A DNA stretch of 41,678 nucleotides from Pseudomonadota bacterium (GTDB lineage Bacteria > Pseudomonadota > Gammaproteobacteria > Arenicellales > UBA868): contig JAERSQ010000266.1 in NCBI GenBank assembly GCA_016845525.1, forward strand, positions 1-41,678. Direction: 5' to 3'. The notes below the pieces were generated by a model. It was given only the letters and a program-made list of their open reading frames with translations. It did not search any database and was not told the origin of the DNA. The position numbers and the translations under genes are program-made. Positions within the stretch are counted from its first letter, which is position 1; every line of letters begins with the position of its first letter. This document shows, piece by piece, positions 1 through 8,186 of this stretch.

Positions 1-642
1 GCTTCTTTTGATTTCTCCGAATCCAACATTCATGTGCTGCATCATGATGTGGGTTCAGAGGAGGATGCCAAAGCGGTGATGGCGCACGTTGCGGCTGAAC
101 ATGGCCGGCTTGATGTTCTGGTCAATGCGGCGGGGATCGAGATTGAAAAAACCATAGAAGAGACGACGCTCGACGAGTGGAACCGAAACTTTTCCGTCAA
201 CGTCAACGGCACTTTTCTTACCAGTAAACATGCGCTGCCGCTAATGCGCAAAGCCGGCGCAGGCTCCATCATCAACTTTGGCTCCTATGACGGCTTTATC
301 GCAGACCCCTCTCTCGCGGTCTACTGCGCGACCAAAGGTGCTGTGCATGCGCTGACCCGTGCGATGGCCTGCGATCACGGGCCCGAAGGCATCCGGGTCA
401 ACGCCGTGTGTCCCGGCTATGTCAACACACCGATGCTTCAGAGTTTCTTTGGTGAATCAGGCGACATCGAGTCTCTCAAGCAGGCCGTACGGGATGTTCA
501 TCCCATTCGAAGTTATGGCGAACCAGAGGACATTGCCAACCTGGTGAACTGGCTCGCAGGCGACGAGGCACGATACGCTTCTGGTCAACTGTGGGTGATT
601 GATGGCGGACTGTCTGCTCAAGTGCAGCAGATGCGTCTGTAA
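1..642 (+). CDS. SDR family oxidoreductase (5' end cut by window)
   Basis: This is the C-terminal three quarters of a classical short-chain dehydrogenase/reductase. The reading frame is open from base 1, so the N-terminal Rossmann glycine motif lies outside the window. Visible motifs in order are the NAAG turn (VNAAG), the catalytic serine in INFGSYDG, the YxxxK pair in YCATK, and the PGYVNTPM segment after the active site. The end, with the DGG turn, is typical of the family. It resembles the next gene (both have I-x-I-E-K after NAG and the A-x-DHGP block), so the two are probably paralogues acting on related hydroxy substrates with NAD(P). It lies 163 bases before that gene on the same strand, at the head of a catabolic block. 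The substrate cannot be read from the sequence. Confidence 0.9.
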   Translation, partial: ASFDFSESNIHVLHHDVGSEEDAKAVMAHVAAEHGRLDVLVNAAGIEIEKTIEETTLDEWNRNFSVNVNGTFLTSKHALPLMRKAGAGSIINFGSYDGFIADPSLAVYCATKGAVHALTRAMACDHGPEGIRVNAVCPGYVNTPMLQSFFGESGDIESLKQAVRDVHPIRSYGEPEDIANLVNWLAGDEARYASGQLWVIDGGLSAQVQQMRL

Positions 643-805
643 TCCGGATCATCAGGCATGAATGCTGCAGTCCGCGGCCCAGTCCGCCACCGATTCCCCC
701 TCAAAGGCACTGACGCGATAGAGTTCCAGCCGATGAATGCGAACGTTACCCTGATGCTGCAAATATCTTCACCCTCCCCTTTCACAGCCTACCGGAGCCT
801 GACGC

Positions 806-1561
806 ATGAGCCGGCTTGACGGTCGGGCAGCACTCGTCACCGGTGGACGCCAGGGAATCGGGCGGGCCATCGTCGACGCTTTTGTTGCTGAAGGAGCAGA
901 CGTCGCCACCTGTGGTCGTGGGGAACGGCCTCGGGATCTGCCGCCGACTCTGGGTTGGCATCAGGCTGACGTTTCCTCGGCAGATGACATTGAGGATCTG
1001 CGCATCGAAATGCTGGACCGCTTTGGCGGACTGGATATTCTGGTGAATAACGCCGGCATCCAGATTGAAAAGACCCTTCTCGATACCACCGATGAGGATT
1101 GGGATGCGCTGATGGGGGTGAATGCCAAAGCGGTATTCATGGCGTGCCGGGCAATGATCCCGCTCATGAAACGCGGCGGCGTCATCATCAACATCGGCTC
1201 CATTTCGGGCAACGTGGCCGACCCCGGTCTTGCGCTTTATAACGCCTCCAAAGCCTTCGTTCACGGACTCACCCGCTCGATCGCTGTTGATCATGGCCCC
1301 AAGATCCGCTGCAACGCGATCTGCCCGGGCTGGATTATGACCGGCATGGCGGACGCCGCCTTCGCGGTTGCTGATGATCCCGACACGGCGAAGGCCGATG
1401 CGCTTGCCCGACATCCAGCAGGCCGGTTTGGCCAGCCCGAGGACATCGCCGCCATGGCAGTCTGGCTGGCGTCGGATGACGCCGCCTTCACCACGGGCCA
1501 GTGCTTTACCGTAGATGGCGGCATGACCTCTGCGTCGCCACTCAATCCGGGGCTCTTCTGA
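806..1561 (+). CDS. SDR family NAD(P)-dependent oxidoreductase
   Basis: A complete 251-residue classical SDR. It shows the TGxxxGIG cofactor motif at residues 12-19, NNAG at 81-84, catalytic Ser132, Tyr145 and Lys149 (YNASK), and a C-terminal VDGG. Length is normal for the family. The ATG at 806 is preceded by GGAG at 794-797 with 8 bases of spacing, which fixes the start. It is a likely paralogue of the truncated SDR upstream. It precedes a demethylating flavoprotein, a sulfatase and a second flavoprotein on the same strand, so a role in oxidising an alcohol intermediate of that pathway is inferred. Gluconate 5-dehydrogenase-like or 3-oxoacyl-ACP reductase-like specificities cannot be excluded. 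Confidence 0.92.
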   Translation: MSRLDGRAALVTGGRQGIGRAIVDAFVAEGADVATCGRGERPRDLPPTLGWHQADVSSADDIEDLRIEMLDRFGGLDILVNNAGIQIEKTLLDTTDEDWDALMGVNAKAVFMACRAMIPLMKRGGVIINIGSISGNVADPGLALYNASKAFVHGLTRSIAVDHGPKIRCNAICPGWIMTGMADAAFAVADDPDTAKADALARHPAGRFGQPEDIAAMAVWLASDDAAFTTGQCFTVDGGMTSASPLNPGLF

Positions 1562-1677
1562 CGCAAAGGCGACATCCGCCGTTGCCGGTGGACTCTGACC
1601 CCTCATCCGCTCCCCCCGGACCCGTGATGTGACTTAAGATTGTTCCCTTCGGTGCTGGAGACTGCTTGAGGGAATAC

Positions 1678-1682
1678 AAGGA
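1678..1682 (+). promoter_or_regulatory. Ribosome binding site of the FAD/folate dehydrogenase
   Basis: AAGGA lies 3 bases before the ATG at 1686. Spacing is tight, but it is the only good match nearby and it agrees with the family N-terminus, where the FAD-binding strand begins within the first ten residues. Confidence 0.5.
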
Positions 1683-1685
1683 CTT

Positions 1686-4121
1686 ATGAAATCACATGCT
1701 CAGGTCGTCGTCATCGGCGGCGGCGTCGTCGGGGTATCCATCCTCTATCACCTGACCAAGGCCGGTTGGCATGATGTGGTCCTGATCGAACGATCGGAGC
1801 TGACGTCAGGATCCACCTGGCACGCGGCGGGCGGATGCCACACTCTCAACAGTGATCCCCAGGTTGCAAAACTGCAGTCCTACACTATTGACCTCTATAA
1901 GGAGATTGAGGAAATCTCCGGCCAGGAGACGGGATTTCGACTCACCGGGGGTGTCTTTCTGGCAGCGACCCCGGAGCGCATGGAACTGCTCAAGGTCATG
2001 CAGTCGCAGGAGAAACTGCTGGGAATTGATACAGAACTGCTGACACCGACCGAAGCGGAAAAGATTCTCCCTCTTATCAATCCCAAAGAATTCTTGTGCG
2101 CGCTGTATACACCCATGCACGGGCACCTCTCCCCTTCTGATGTTACCCATGCCTTCGCCAAAGCGGCACGGATTCAGGGTGCCGAAGTCGTTCTGCGCAA
2201 CCGTGTCACGGATCTGCAGCCGACCCCGGAGGGAGGCTGGTCGGTCATTACCGAACAGGGCACGATCGAAGCGGAGCACGTCGTTAATGCCGGCGGGCTC
2301 TGGGCGCGGGAGGTCGGACGCATGGTGGGCCTCGAGCTTCCTGTGCTTGCGATGGAACACATGTACCTCATTACTGAGGACATGCCCGAAGTCGAGGAGA
2401 TCAATCAGTCGACCGGCAAGGAGGTCCTTCATATCGTGGACCCGGATGGCGAACTCTATCTTCGCCAGGAACGCAAAGGCATGCTCATGGGTACCTATGA
2501 AAAAGCCGGCGTTCCCTGGAGCCCAAAAGAAACCCCGTGGGACTTTGGACACGAACTGCTGCAGGAAGATCTCGACCGCATTGCACCATCCCTGGAAGTC
2601 GGATTTCGCCACTTTCCCGCCTTTGAACACACCGGCATCAAACAGATTATCAACGGGCCCTTCACCTTCGCGCCTGATGGCAATCCGTTGATCGGACCGG
2701 TTCGGGGGCTTCGCAATTTCTGGTGCGCTTGCGGCGTAATGGCGGGCTTCAGCCAGGGCGGCGGCGTGGGACTCGCGCTGTCCAACTGGATGGTGCATGG
2801 TGACCCGGGCTTTGACGTCTGGGGAATGGATGTTTCCCGCTTCGGCGACTGGACCACCATGGCCTACACCAGCGCCAAGGTGCGGGAGAATTACTCCCGG
2901 CGGTTTCAGGTGACCTTCCCCAATGAAGAATTGCCCGCAGCACGACCGCTTCGAACCACCCCGATCTATGAGAAACAAAAAGCGCTGAACGCGGTCTTTG
3001 GCGTTTCCTACGGCATGGAGCAGGCGCTATGGTACGCGCCGGCAGGAAGTGAACCGGTCGAGAACGTCACCTTCATGCGTTCCAATGCGTTTGAGCCGAT
3101 CAAGCAGGAATGCCGGACGGTTCGAAACGGTGTCGGCGTGTGCGATATCTCTTCGTTCGCAAAATACGAGATCACTGGAGCCCGGGCGGAGTCCTGGCTT
3201 GATCACCTCCTGGCCAATGCACTGCCCCGCCAGGGCCGCCTTGCACTGTCCCCCATGCTGAATCAAAACGGAAAACTGATCGGCGACTTTACGGTGGGAA
3301 GGCTGGATGATCGCAGGTTCTTTATTTTCGGCTCAGGCATGGGCGAGCAGTACCATATGCGTTGGTTTGAAGAACATCTTCCAGCCGATGCCGGTGTCAA
3401 AGTGCAGGCTCACGGCATGGGGCTGCTGGGACTCTCCATCGCCGGCCCCAAAGCCCGCGAACTCCTCAGCCGGCTCACCGACGATGACGTCTCAGCCGAC
3501 GCGTTCCGGTTCATGGACTTTCGCCAGATGGCCCTCGGCATGATTCCTGCCTTGGTGGGACGGGTCAGCTTCACGGGAGACCTCGGCTATGAGTTCTGGG
3601 TGCGGCCAGAATTTCACGCGCGGTTGTGGGACGACATCCTCGACAAAGGCGAGGCGTTCGGGATCCAACCCTTTGGCTCCCGCGCCATGCGCTCGATGAG
3701 CCTAGAGAAAGGCTTCGGTTCGTGGGCAACGGAATATCGGCCCATTTACGGACCGTTTGCCGCGGGGATGGGCCGCTTTGTGAGCCTTAACAAAGGGGAT
3801 TTCATCGGCCGCGAATCGGCAGCTCTGGAAAAAGAACAAGGCCCGGAGAAAAGCCTGGTCACTTTTACCGTGGACGTCGCCGGCTGCGATGTGATGGGTA
3901 ATGAGCCGATCTACCAGGGTAGTGAGATCGTGGGTTATGTGACTTCCGGCATGTATGCGCATCACGTTGACCGATCAGTCGCTCTTGGCTATGTGCCGAC
4001 CCGACTGGCAGCCGATGTCAGTGACGGCGCGTTTGCCATCGAGATTTTGGGTGAAATGCGGCCCGCGACCATCGCACCGCAGGCGCTGTTTGATCCAGAC
4101 GCATCGCGCATGCGCGGATAA
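1686..4121 (+). CDS. FAD-dependent demethylating dehydrogenase with GcvT-type folate domain (dimethylglycine/sarcosine dehydrogenase-like)
   Basis: An 811-residue two-part enzyme. The N-terminal half is a DAO-type FAD oxidoreductase with a dinucleotide motif GGGVVG at residues 11-16 and the GSTWHAAG motif, in which His46 matches the histidine carrying covalent FAD in dimethylglycine and sarcosine dehydrogenases. From about residue 425 on it is a GcvT-like aminomethyltransferase/folate-binding domain (for example the FRFMDFRQ and GDLGYEFW segments). Family members oxidise an N-methyl group and pass the C1 unit to tetrahydrofolate, giving methylene-THF. Length matches the family. AAGGA at 1678-1682 supports the ATG. 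The stop is 17 bases before the likely sulfatase start, so the two are probably co-transcribed. Whether the substrate is dimethylglycine, sarcosine or another N-methyl amino acid is not determined. Confidence 0.9.
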   Translation: MKSHAQVVVIGGGVVGVSILYHLTKAGWHDVVLIERSELTSGSTWHAAGGCHTLNSDPQVAKLQSYTIDLYKEIEEISGQETGFRLTGGVFLAATPERMELLKVMQSQEKLLGIDTELLTPTEAEKILPLINPKEFLCALYTPMHGHLSPSDVTHAFAKAARIQGAEVVLRNRVTDLQPTPEGGWSVITEQGTIEAEHVVNAGGLWAREVGRMVGLELPVLAMEHMYLITEDMPEVEEINQSTGKEVLHIVDPDGELYLRQERKGMLMGTYEKAGVPWSPKETPWDFGHELLQEDLDRIAPSLEVGFRHFPAFEHTGIKQIINGPFTFAPDGNPLIGPVRGLRNFWCACGVMAGFSQGGGVGLALSNWMVHGDPGFDVWGMDVSRFGDWTTMAYTSAKVRENYSRRFQVTFPNEELPAARPLRTTPIYEKQKALNAVFGVSYGMEQALWYAPAGSEPVENVTFMRSNAFEPIKQECRTVRNGVGVCDISSFAKYEITGARAESWLDHLLANALPRQGRLALSPMLNQNGKLIGDFTVGRLDDRRFFIFGSGMGEQYHMRWFEEHLPADAGVKVQAHGMGLLGLSIAGPKARELLSRLTDDDVSADAFRFMDFRQMALGMIPALVGRVSFTGDLGYEFWVRPEFHARLWDDILDKGEAFGIQPFGSRAMRSMSLEKGFGSWATEYRPIYGPFAAGMGRFVSLNKGDFIGRESAALEKEQGPEKSLVTFTVDVAGCDVMGNEPIYQGSEIVGYVTSGMYAHHVDRSVALGYVPTRLAADVSDGAFAIEILGEMRPATIAPQALFDPDASRMRG

Positions 4122-4138
4122 CCCTCAGGCACTTGGCC

Positions 4139-5650
4139 ATGTCCTCCAGCAAGCCCAACATCCTGCTGATCATGGCGGACCAGCTCGCGCCGCAGTTTCT
4201 TCCCTGCTACGGCCATCCGCTGGTTAAGGCGCCGACCCTGCAGCGGCTCGCTGAAGAAGGCGTTGTCTTCGATGCGGCCTATACCAACTCTCCTCTGTGT
4301 GCTCCCTCACGTTTTGTCATGATGAGCGGCCGCCTGCCGAGCCAAATCGGCGCCTGGGATAACGCCGCCGAGTTTCCCGCCGAGATCCCGACCTTCGCGC
4401 ACTACCTGGAGCACCTTGGTTACCGAACCTGTCTTTCCGGAAAAATGCACTTTGTCGGTCCGGACCAACTGCACGGCTTCGGGGAGCGTCTCACTACCGA
4501 TGTGTACCCCGCGGATTTCACCTGGCACCCGGAGTGGGATCAGCCGGAGAAACGTCTTGACTGGTTTCACAACATGGAAGTCGTCACAAAGGCGGGCCCC
4601 TGTGTGCGATCGATGTATCTCGATTACGACGATGAAGCCGTCTTCAAGGCAAGGCGCTATCTTTTTGATCGCGCTCGCGAGGGAACCGACGAGTCCTTCA
4701 TGCTGACGGTATCCCTGATTCAGCCACATGATCCGTATCTCTGTCGCCAGCGTGAGTGGGATCTTTATGCTGACGAGGACATCGACCTGCCGAGACTGTC
4801 GCCCTCTTCAGCTGCTGATGCCCACAGCCAGCGCCTGCGCCACGGATATGGCGCCTCGGATCTCGATTTGGATGACAACACGATCCGCAACGCGCGACAT
4901 GCCTATTACGGCTCGGTGAGCGACATTGACAACAAGGTAGCCGGGTTATTGCAGGTGCTTGAGGAGAGCGGCTTTAAGGACAACACCATTGTCATCTTTA
5001 CTTCAGATCACGGTGACATGCTGGGAGAACGCGGCATGTGGTTCAAGATGTCGTTCCTGGAGCACTCTGCCCGCGTGCCGCTGATCATTCACGCACCAGC
5101 TCGCTACTCGCCCCGACGTGTTGGGGCAGCAGTTTCTCTGGTGGACCTCCTGCCGACCCTGGTCGACATGGCGACCGACGACCGGGGTGTGGAATATGTC
5201 ACGCCGATAGAAGGACGCTCATTGTCGCCGCATCTTGCAGGAGAGGCGGGCCATAATGAAGTGATCGGCGAATATTTTGCCGAAGGAACCGATACACCCA
5301 TCTTCATGATGCGTCGTGCCTCGCATAAAGCGATCTATTCAGACAGGGATCCATTTCAGCTTTTTGATCTCTCCAATGATCCTGATGAAGTCAACAATTT
5401 GGCACAGGATCCAGATCAGCAGAGCGCCGCCCAGGCGATCGAAACGGAAATCACGCAGCGCTATGACATTAAGGCGCTGACCGAAAAGGTTCTGGAAAGC
5501 CAGCGCAGACGAGCCCTCCTCAAAACCGTCATGCAGCGCCAGTCCCTCGCGTGGGATCACGAGCCCCGCGGGCGGGCGGGCGAATCCTACATTCGAAACT
5601 CGCTCCCAATCTATGAGCTCGAAAAGCGCGGCCGCTTCCCGCCGGTCTGA
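4139..5650 (+). CDS. betC: Choline-sulfatase-like sulfatase
   Basis: A 503-residue type I sulfatase. The CxPSR signature (Cys54-Ala-Pro-Ser-Arg58) marks the cysteine that becomes formylglycine. An N-terminal NILLIMADQL supplies metal ligands, and FTSDHGDMLGERG is the second metal-binding block. The fit to bacterial choline sulfatases is close, including the YPADFTW and MYLDYDDE segments and the C-terminal tail. These cytoplasmic enzymes hydrolyse choline-O-sulfate to choline and sulfate. A TTG at 4133 is also in frame, but ATG 4139 gives the typical start. Neither betA/betB nor a betI regulator is visible in the window, so the choline would be oxidised by enzymes encoded elsewhere, or the true substrate is another small sulfate ester. 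Confidence 0.87.
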   Translation: MSSSKPNILLIMADQLAPQFLPCYGHPLVKAPTLQRLAEEGVVFDAAYTNSPLCAPSRFVMMSGRLPSQIGAWDNAAEFPAEIPTFAHYLEHLGYRTCLSGKMHFVGPDQLHGFGERLTTDVYPADFTWHPEWDQPEKRLDWFHNMEVVTKAGPCVRSMYLDYDDEAVFKARRYLFDRAREGTDESFMLTVSLIQPHDPYLCRQREWDLYADEDIDLPRLSPSSAADAHSQRLRHGYGASDLDLDDNTIRNARHAYYGSVSDIDNKVAGLLQVLEESGFKDNTIVIFTSDHGDMLGERGMWFKMSFLEHSARVPLIIHAPARYSPRRVGAAVSLVDLLPTLVDMATDDRGVEYVTPIEGRSLSPHLAGEAGHNEVIGEYFAEGTDTPIFMMRRASHKAIYSDRDPFQLFDLSNDPDEVNNLAQDPDQQSAAQAIETEITQRYDIKALTEKVLESQRRRALLKTVMQRQSLAWDHEPRGRAGESYIRNSLPIYELEKRGRFPPV

Positions 5651-7619
5651 CAGGCGCCGGCTACGACTCTTGAACTCCTACGATCACCTTCTGTCCCCGC
5701 TTGATATCGGACCGATACAGGTGCGCAACCGCGTACTGGTCTCAGCCCACGTCCCGGGTTTTGCCGAAGACAACAAACCCGGCGAGCAGTATGTGGCCTA
5801 CCACCGTAACTATGCGAAGAACGGTGTAGGACTTCAAATCACTGGCGGGACGCCGGTTCATGAATCAGGACTTCTGAGTGTGAACAAAGATAGTCTGTGG
5901 AACTTGAGCGACGACATTATTCCGGGTTACCGCACATTGGCCGATGCGGTCCACCAAGAAGGAGGGCGGATCCTTGCCCAGCTTGCGCATAGCGGCGGTA
6001 CCGTCCTGATCAGCCAACCCGGCCGGGAGAGTTGGTCGGCATCAGCGGTACGCTCGGAGACCACCGGCAATATCTCGCACGAAATGACCTTAAGTGAAAT
6101 TCAGGAAGTTATCGATGCGCACGTACTGGCCGCCCGGCGGGTCGCGGCAGGCGGCATGGACGGCGTTGAGATTCTCGGGGCTTTCGGATTTTTGCCCCAA
6201 GCCTTTTTATCACCACTGACCAACCAGCGGAGTGACCATTATGGCGGCAACCTGAAGAACCGGATGCGGTTTCTGATGGAACTGCTCGAAGCCGTCAAAG
6301 GCGAACTTGGCCCTGATTTTGTGCTTGGGGTTCGCTTGCCGGGCGATGAATTTGAACCCGGCGGACTGGACCTTGCCCAGATGCGCGAAGTCTGTAGCCA
6401 CATAGATGCGAGCGGACGCGTTGACTACTTCAACATCATCGCCCATACCAACATCACACATCTTGGCCGGGCACGTCACTGGGCCCCTACTCCCACGCCC
6501 CATGGCGTCTTTGTGCATCTTGCGGCGGGGATCCGTGAGGTGGTGGAGGTTCCAGTCTTTACGGTGGGCCGCATCGTAGATCCGGCGCATGCTGAAGACA
6601 TTCTCGCCCGAGGCCAGGCGGACATGGTCGGCATGACGCGCGCCCATATCTGTGACCCGGAAATTCTTCCCAAGATCCAGGGCAAGATCAAAAGCCATGT
6701 CCGTATCTGCGCGGGCGCCAACGTCTGTATCGCCAACCGCTATGCCGGAAAACCCATAAGGTGCATCCAGAATGCCTCGCTGCCCACGCCGGGGGCTGCG
6801 CTTGCGCCTGCGCTGCAACCCAAGGAGGTTGCCGTGATCGGGGCAGGTCCCGCTGGGCTGGAATGCGCCCGTATTGCGGCTGAGCGGGGCCACCGTGTCA
6901 GTGTATTTGATGCCGCAAACCGGCCTGGCGGACAACTTGCGCTCTGGTCAAGCGCACCCTCCACAAAAGAACTGGCCCGGGTAATCGACTGGCGCCTGGA
7001 TGAACTTGAACGCCTGGGTGTTTCCATTACGCTCAACCGCCTGATGGGGCGAGAGGATATTCTTGCGCTTGGCGCCGACGCGATCGTGATTGCGACTGGA
7101 GCCATGGATGCCTGCAGGGAATTTCCGGGCGCCGACCCCGCACCCGTGCTGTCGCCTCACGAAGTCCTGGGGGGTCGCCCCGTCAGCGCAAGCCGGGCCC
7201 TCGTGCTGAACGAAGGCCGCGGTCAGGCAGGGCTTGCCGCCGCAGAAGCGCTCTTGCATCAGGGCATCGCCACCGAGGTCGCCACCTCGGATATCGCTGT
7301 TGCTGCTGATCTGGATCCCACCAACCGTTCTGCATGGTACGAACGCCTCGGCAAAAAGGACTGTCGTTTTACGGCTGCGCATATTGTTGAAGAAGTCCGG
7401 GGATGCACGGTGACTTTGCGCAATGTCTTTGACGAACGGGTCAGCACCCGGGACGGGATCGATCTCATTGTGGATTGGTCAGGCTGCAGGGCCAACGATG
7501 CGCTGATCGACCACTGGGAGGATCATGCAGTGGAGGTGGTCTCAATCGGCGACTGCCGCGCACCGCGCACCGTCGAAGTTGCGATCAGCGAGGCGGCAGC
7601 GGCCGCAAAGGCCCTCTAG
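5613..7619 (+). CDS. Trimethylamine-dehydrogenase/dienoyl-CoA-reductase-like NADH:flavin oxidoreductase, probable N-demethylase
   Basis: A 668-residue fusion of an Old Yellow Enzyme FMN barrel (about residues 20-360), a short cysteine-rich linker, and an FAD/NAD domain beginning at GAGPAGLECARIA (about residue 410). This is the layout of trimethylamine dehydrogenase, FadH and N-methylproline (stachydrine) demethylases. The linker has Cys366, Cys372 and Cys384, but Ala369 stands where the second cluster cysteine is expected. The ATG at 5613 would overlap the sulfatase by 38 bases; a TTG at 5670 starts just before the barrel and may be the true start. It closes the + strand block with the folate-dependent dehydrogenase and the sulfatase, so N-demethylation of an osmolyte-type amine is inferred. 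Dienoyl-CoA reductase activity is less likely in this context. Confidence 0.88.
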   Translation: MSSKSAAASRRSDRRRLRLLNSYDHLLSPLDIGPIQVRNRVLVSAHVPGFAEDNKPGEQYVAYHRNYAKNGVGLQITGGTPVHESGLLSVNKDSLWNLSDDIIPGYRTLADAVHQEGGRILAQLAHSGGTVLISQPGRESWSASAVRSETTGNISHEMTLSEIQEVIDAHVLAARRVAAGGMDGVEILGAFGFLPQAFLSPLTNQRSDHYGGNLKNRMRFLMELLEAVKGELGPDFVLGVRLPGDEFEPGGLDLAQMREVCSHIDASGRVDYFNIIAHTNITHLGRARHWAPTPTPHGVFVHLAAGIREVVEVPVFTVGRIVDPAHAEDILARGQADMVGMTRAHICDPEILPKIQGKIKSHVRICAGANVCIANRYAGKPIRCIQNASLPTPGAALAPALQPKEVAVIGAGPAGLECARIAAERGHRVSVFDAANRPGGQLALWSSAPSTKELARVIDWRLDELERLGVSITLNRLMGREDILALGADAIVIATGAMDACREFPGADPAPVLSPHEVLGGRPVSASRALVLNEGRGQAGLAAAEALLHQGIATEVATSDIAVAADLDPTNRSAWYERLGKKDCRFTAAHIVEEVRGCTVTLRNVFDERVSTRDGIDLIVDWSGCRANDALIDHWEDHAVEVVSIGDCRAPRTVEVAISEAAAAAKAL

Positions 7620-7670
7620 CACTCAAGCGGCTTTTCCCCCATCGGACAGGGGTATCTCTCTCGCCCGCCT

Positions 7671-8048
7671 TCAATCACCCGTCGGATCGGGCGAATAAAA
7701 GAGCAATACAACTGCGCCCTGTTTGCTGCCCGCCGTGTGCAAGGCCCCCGGAGCGCGCACAATAAAATCACCCGGGCCATACACATGATCCTGGTCATAG
7801 AAAGCGCCTTCCAGCACATAAATCTGCTCATATTCGCTATGACCGTGCATTTCAGAAAAAGCGCCGGCGTCCACCTTCATCAGCCACGTGCGGATTCCCT
7901 GGCTTTGATCTTCTACTAACGGTTTTACCCAAAATCCAGGAGCATCGCTGCTCTGCCAGGGAATCTCCCGGGACTTCAGCATCAATGATTCTCCGATCGG
8001 CATCTTCAACGCAACCGCTTTATCAGTCGCTTTGAACATCTCATTCAT
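7671..8048 (-). CDS. Small cupin domain protein
   Basis: A 125-residue single-domain cupin of the ChrR/quercetinase-like type. Putative metal ligands are His68, His70, Glu74 (HGHSEYEQ) and His104 (PGALHTAG), with the usual GPGDF turn between the two cupin motifs. The ATG at 8048 is chosen because GGAG lies 7 bases upstream; a longer in-frame start at 8102 has no such support. It is convergent with the flavoprotein gene, 51 bases away, and divergent from mscS. The function is unknown: a small metal-bound sugar, acid or thiol handling enzyme, or a stress sensor, are both compatible with the fold. Confidence 0.8.
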   Translation of the reverse strand: MNEMFKATDKAVALKMPIGESLMLKSREIPWQSSDAPGFWVKPLVEDQSQGIRTWLMKVDAGAFSEMHGHSEYEQIYVLEGAFYDQDHVYGPGDFIVRAPGALHTAGSKQGAVVLLFYSPDPTGD

Positions 8049-8055
8049 CTTGGCA

Positions 8056-8059
8056 CTCC
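8056..8059 (-). promoter_or_regulatory. Ribosome binding site deciding the cupin start
   Basis: On the minus strand GGAG stands 7 bases before the ATG at 8048. This selects a 125-residue protein over the 143-residue alternative. Confidence 0.6.
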
Positions 8060-8186
8060 GCTCTAGTTTCTGCCCAAGCCAGCAGGCATTCGCAATTGAC
8101 ATCGCGATTGTACGCCCGGCGATGCCCCTCCCTGCACGACTGAAAACACGCTATGCGCCGATCACTATTGAAGTTAGACTCGTTTG

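Noticed and set aside
782-1606. A 274-codon open frame antisense to the second SDR gene
   Set aside because: It mirrors the codon pattern of a clear SDR gene in GC-rich DNA and has no recognisable motif.
1806-2978. A 390-codon open frame antisense to the FAD/folate dehydrogenase gene
   Set aside because: It lies entirely inside a strongly supported gene and its translation resembles no family.
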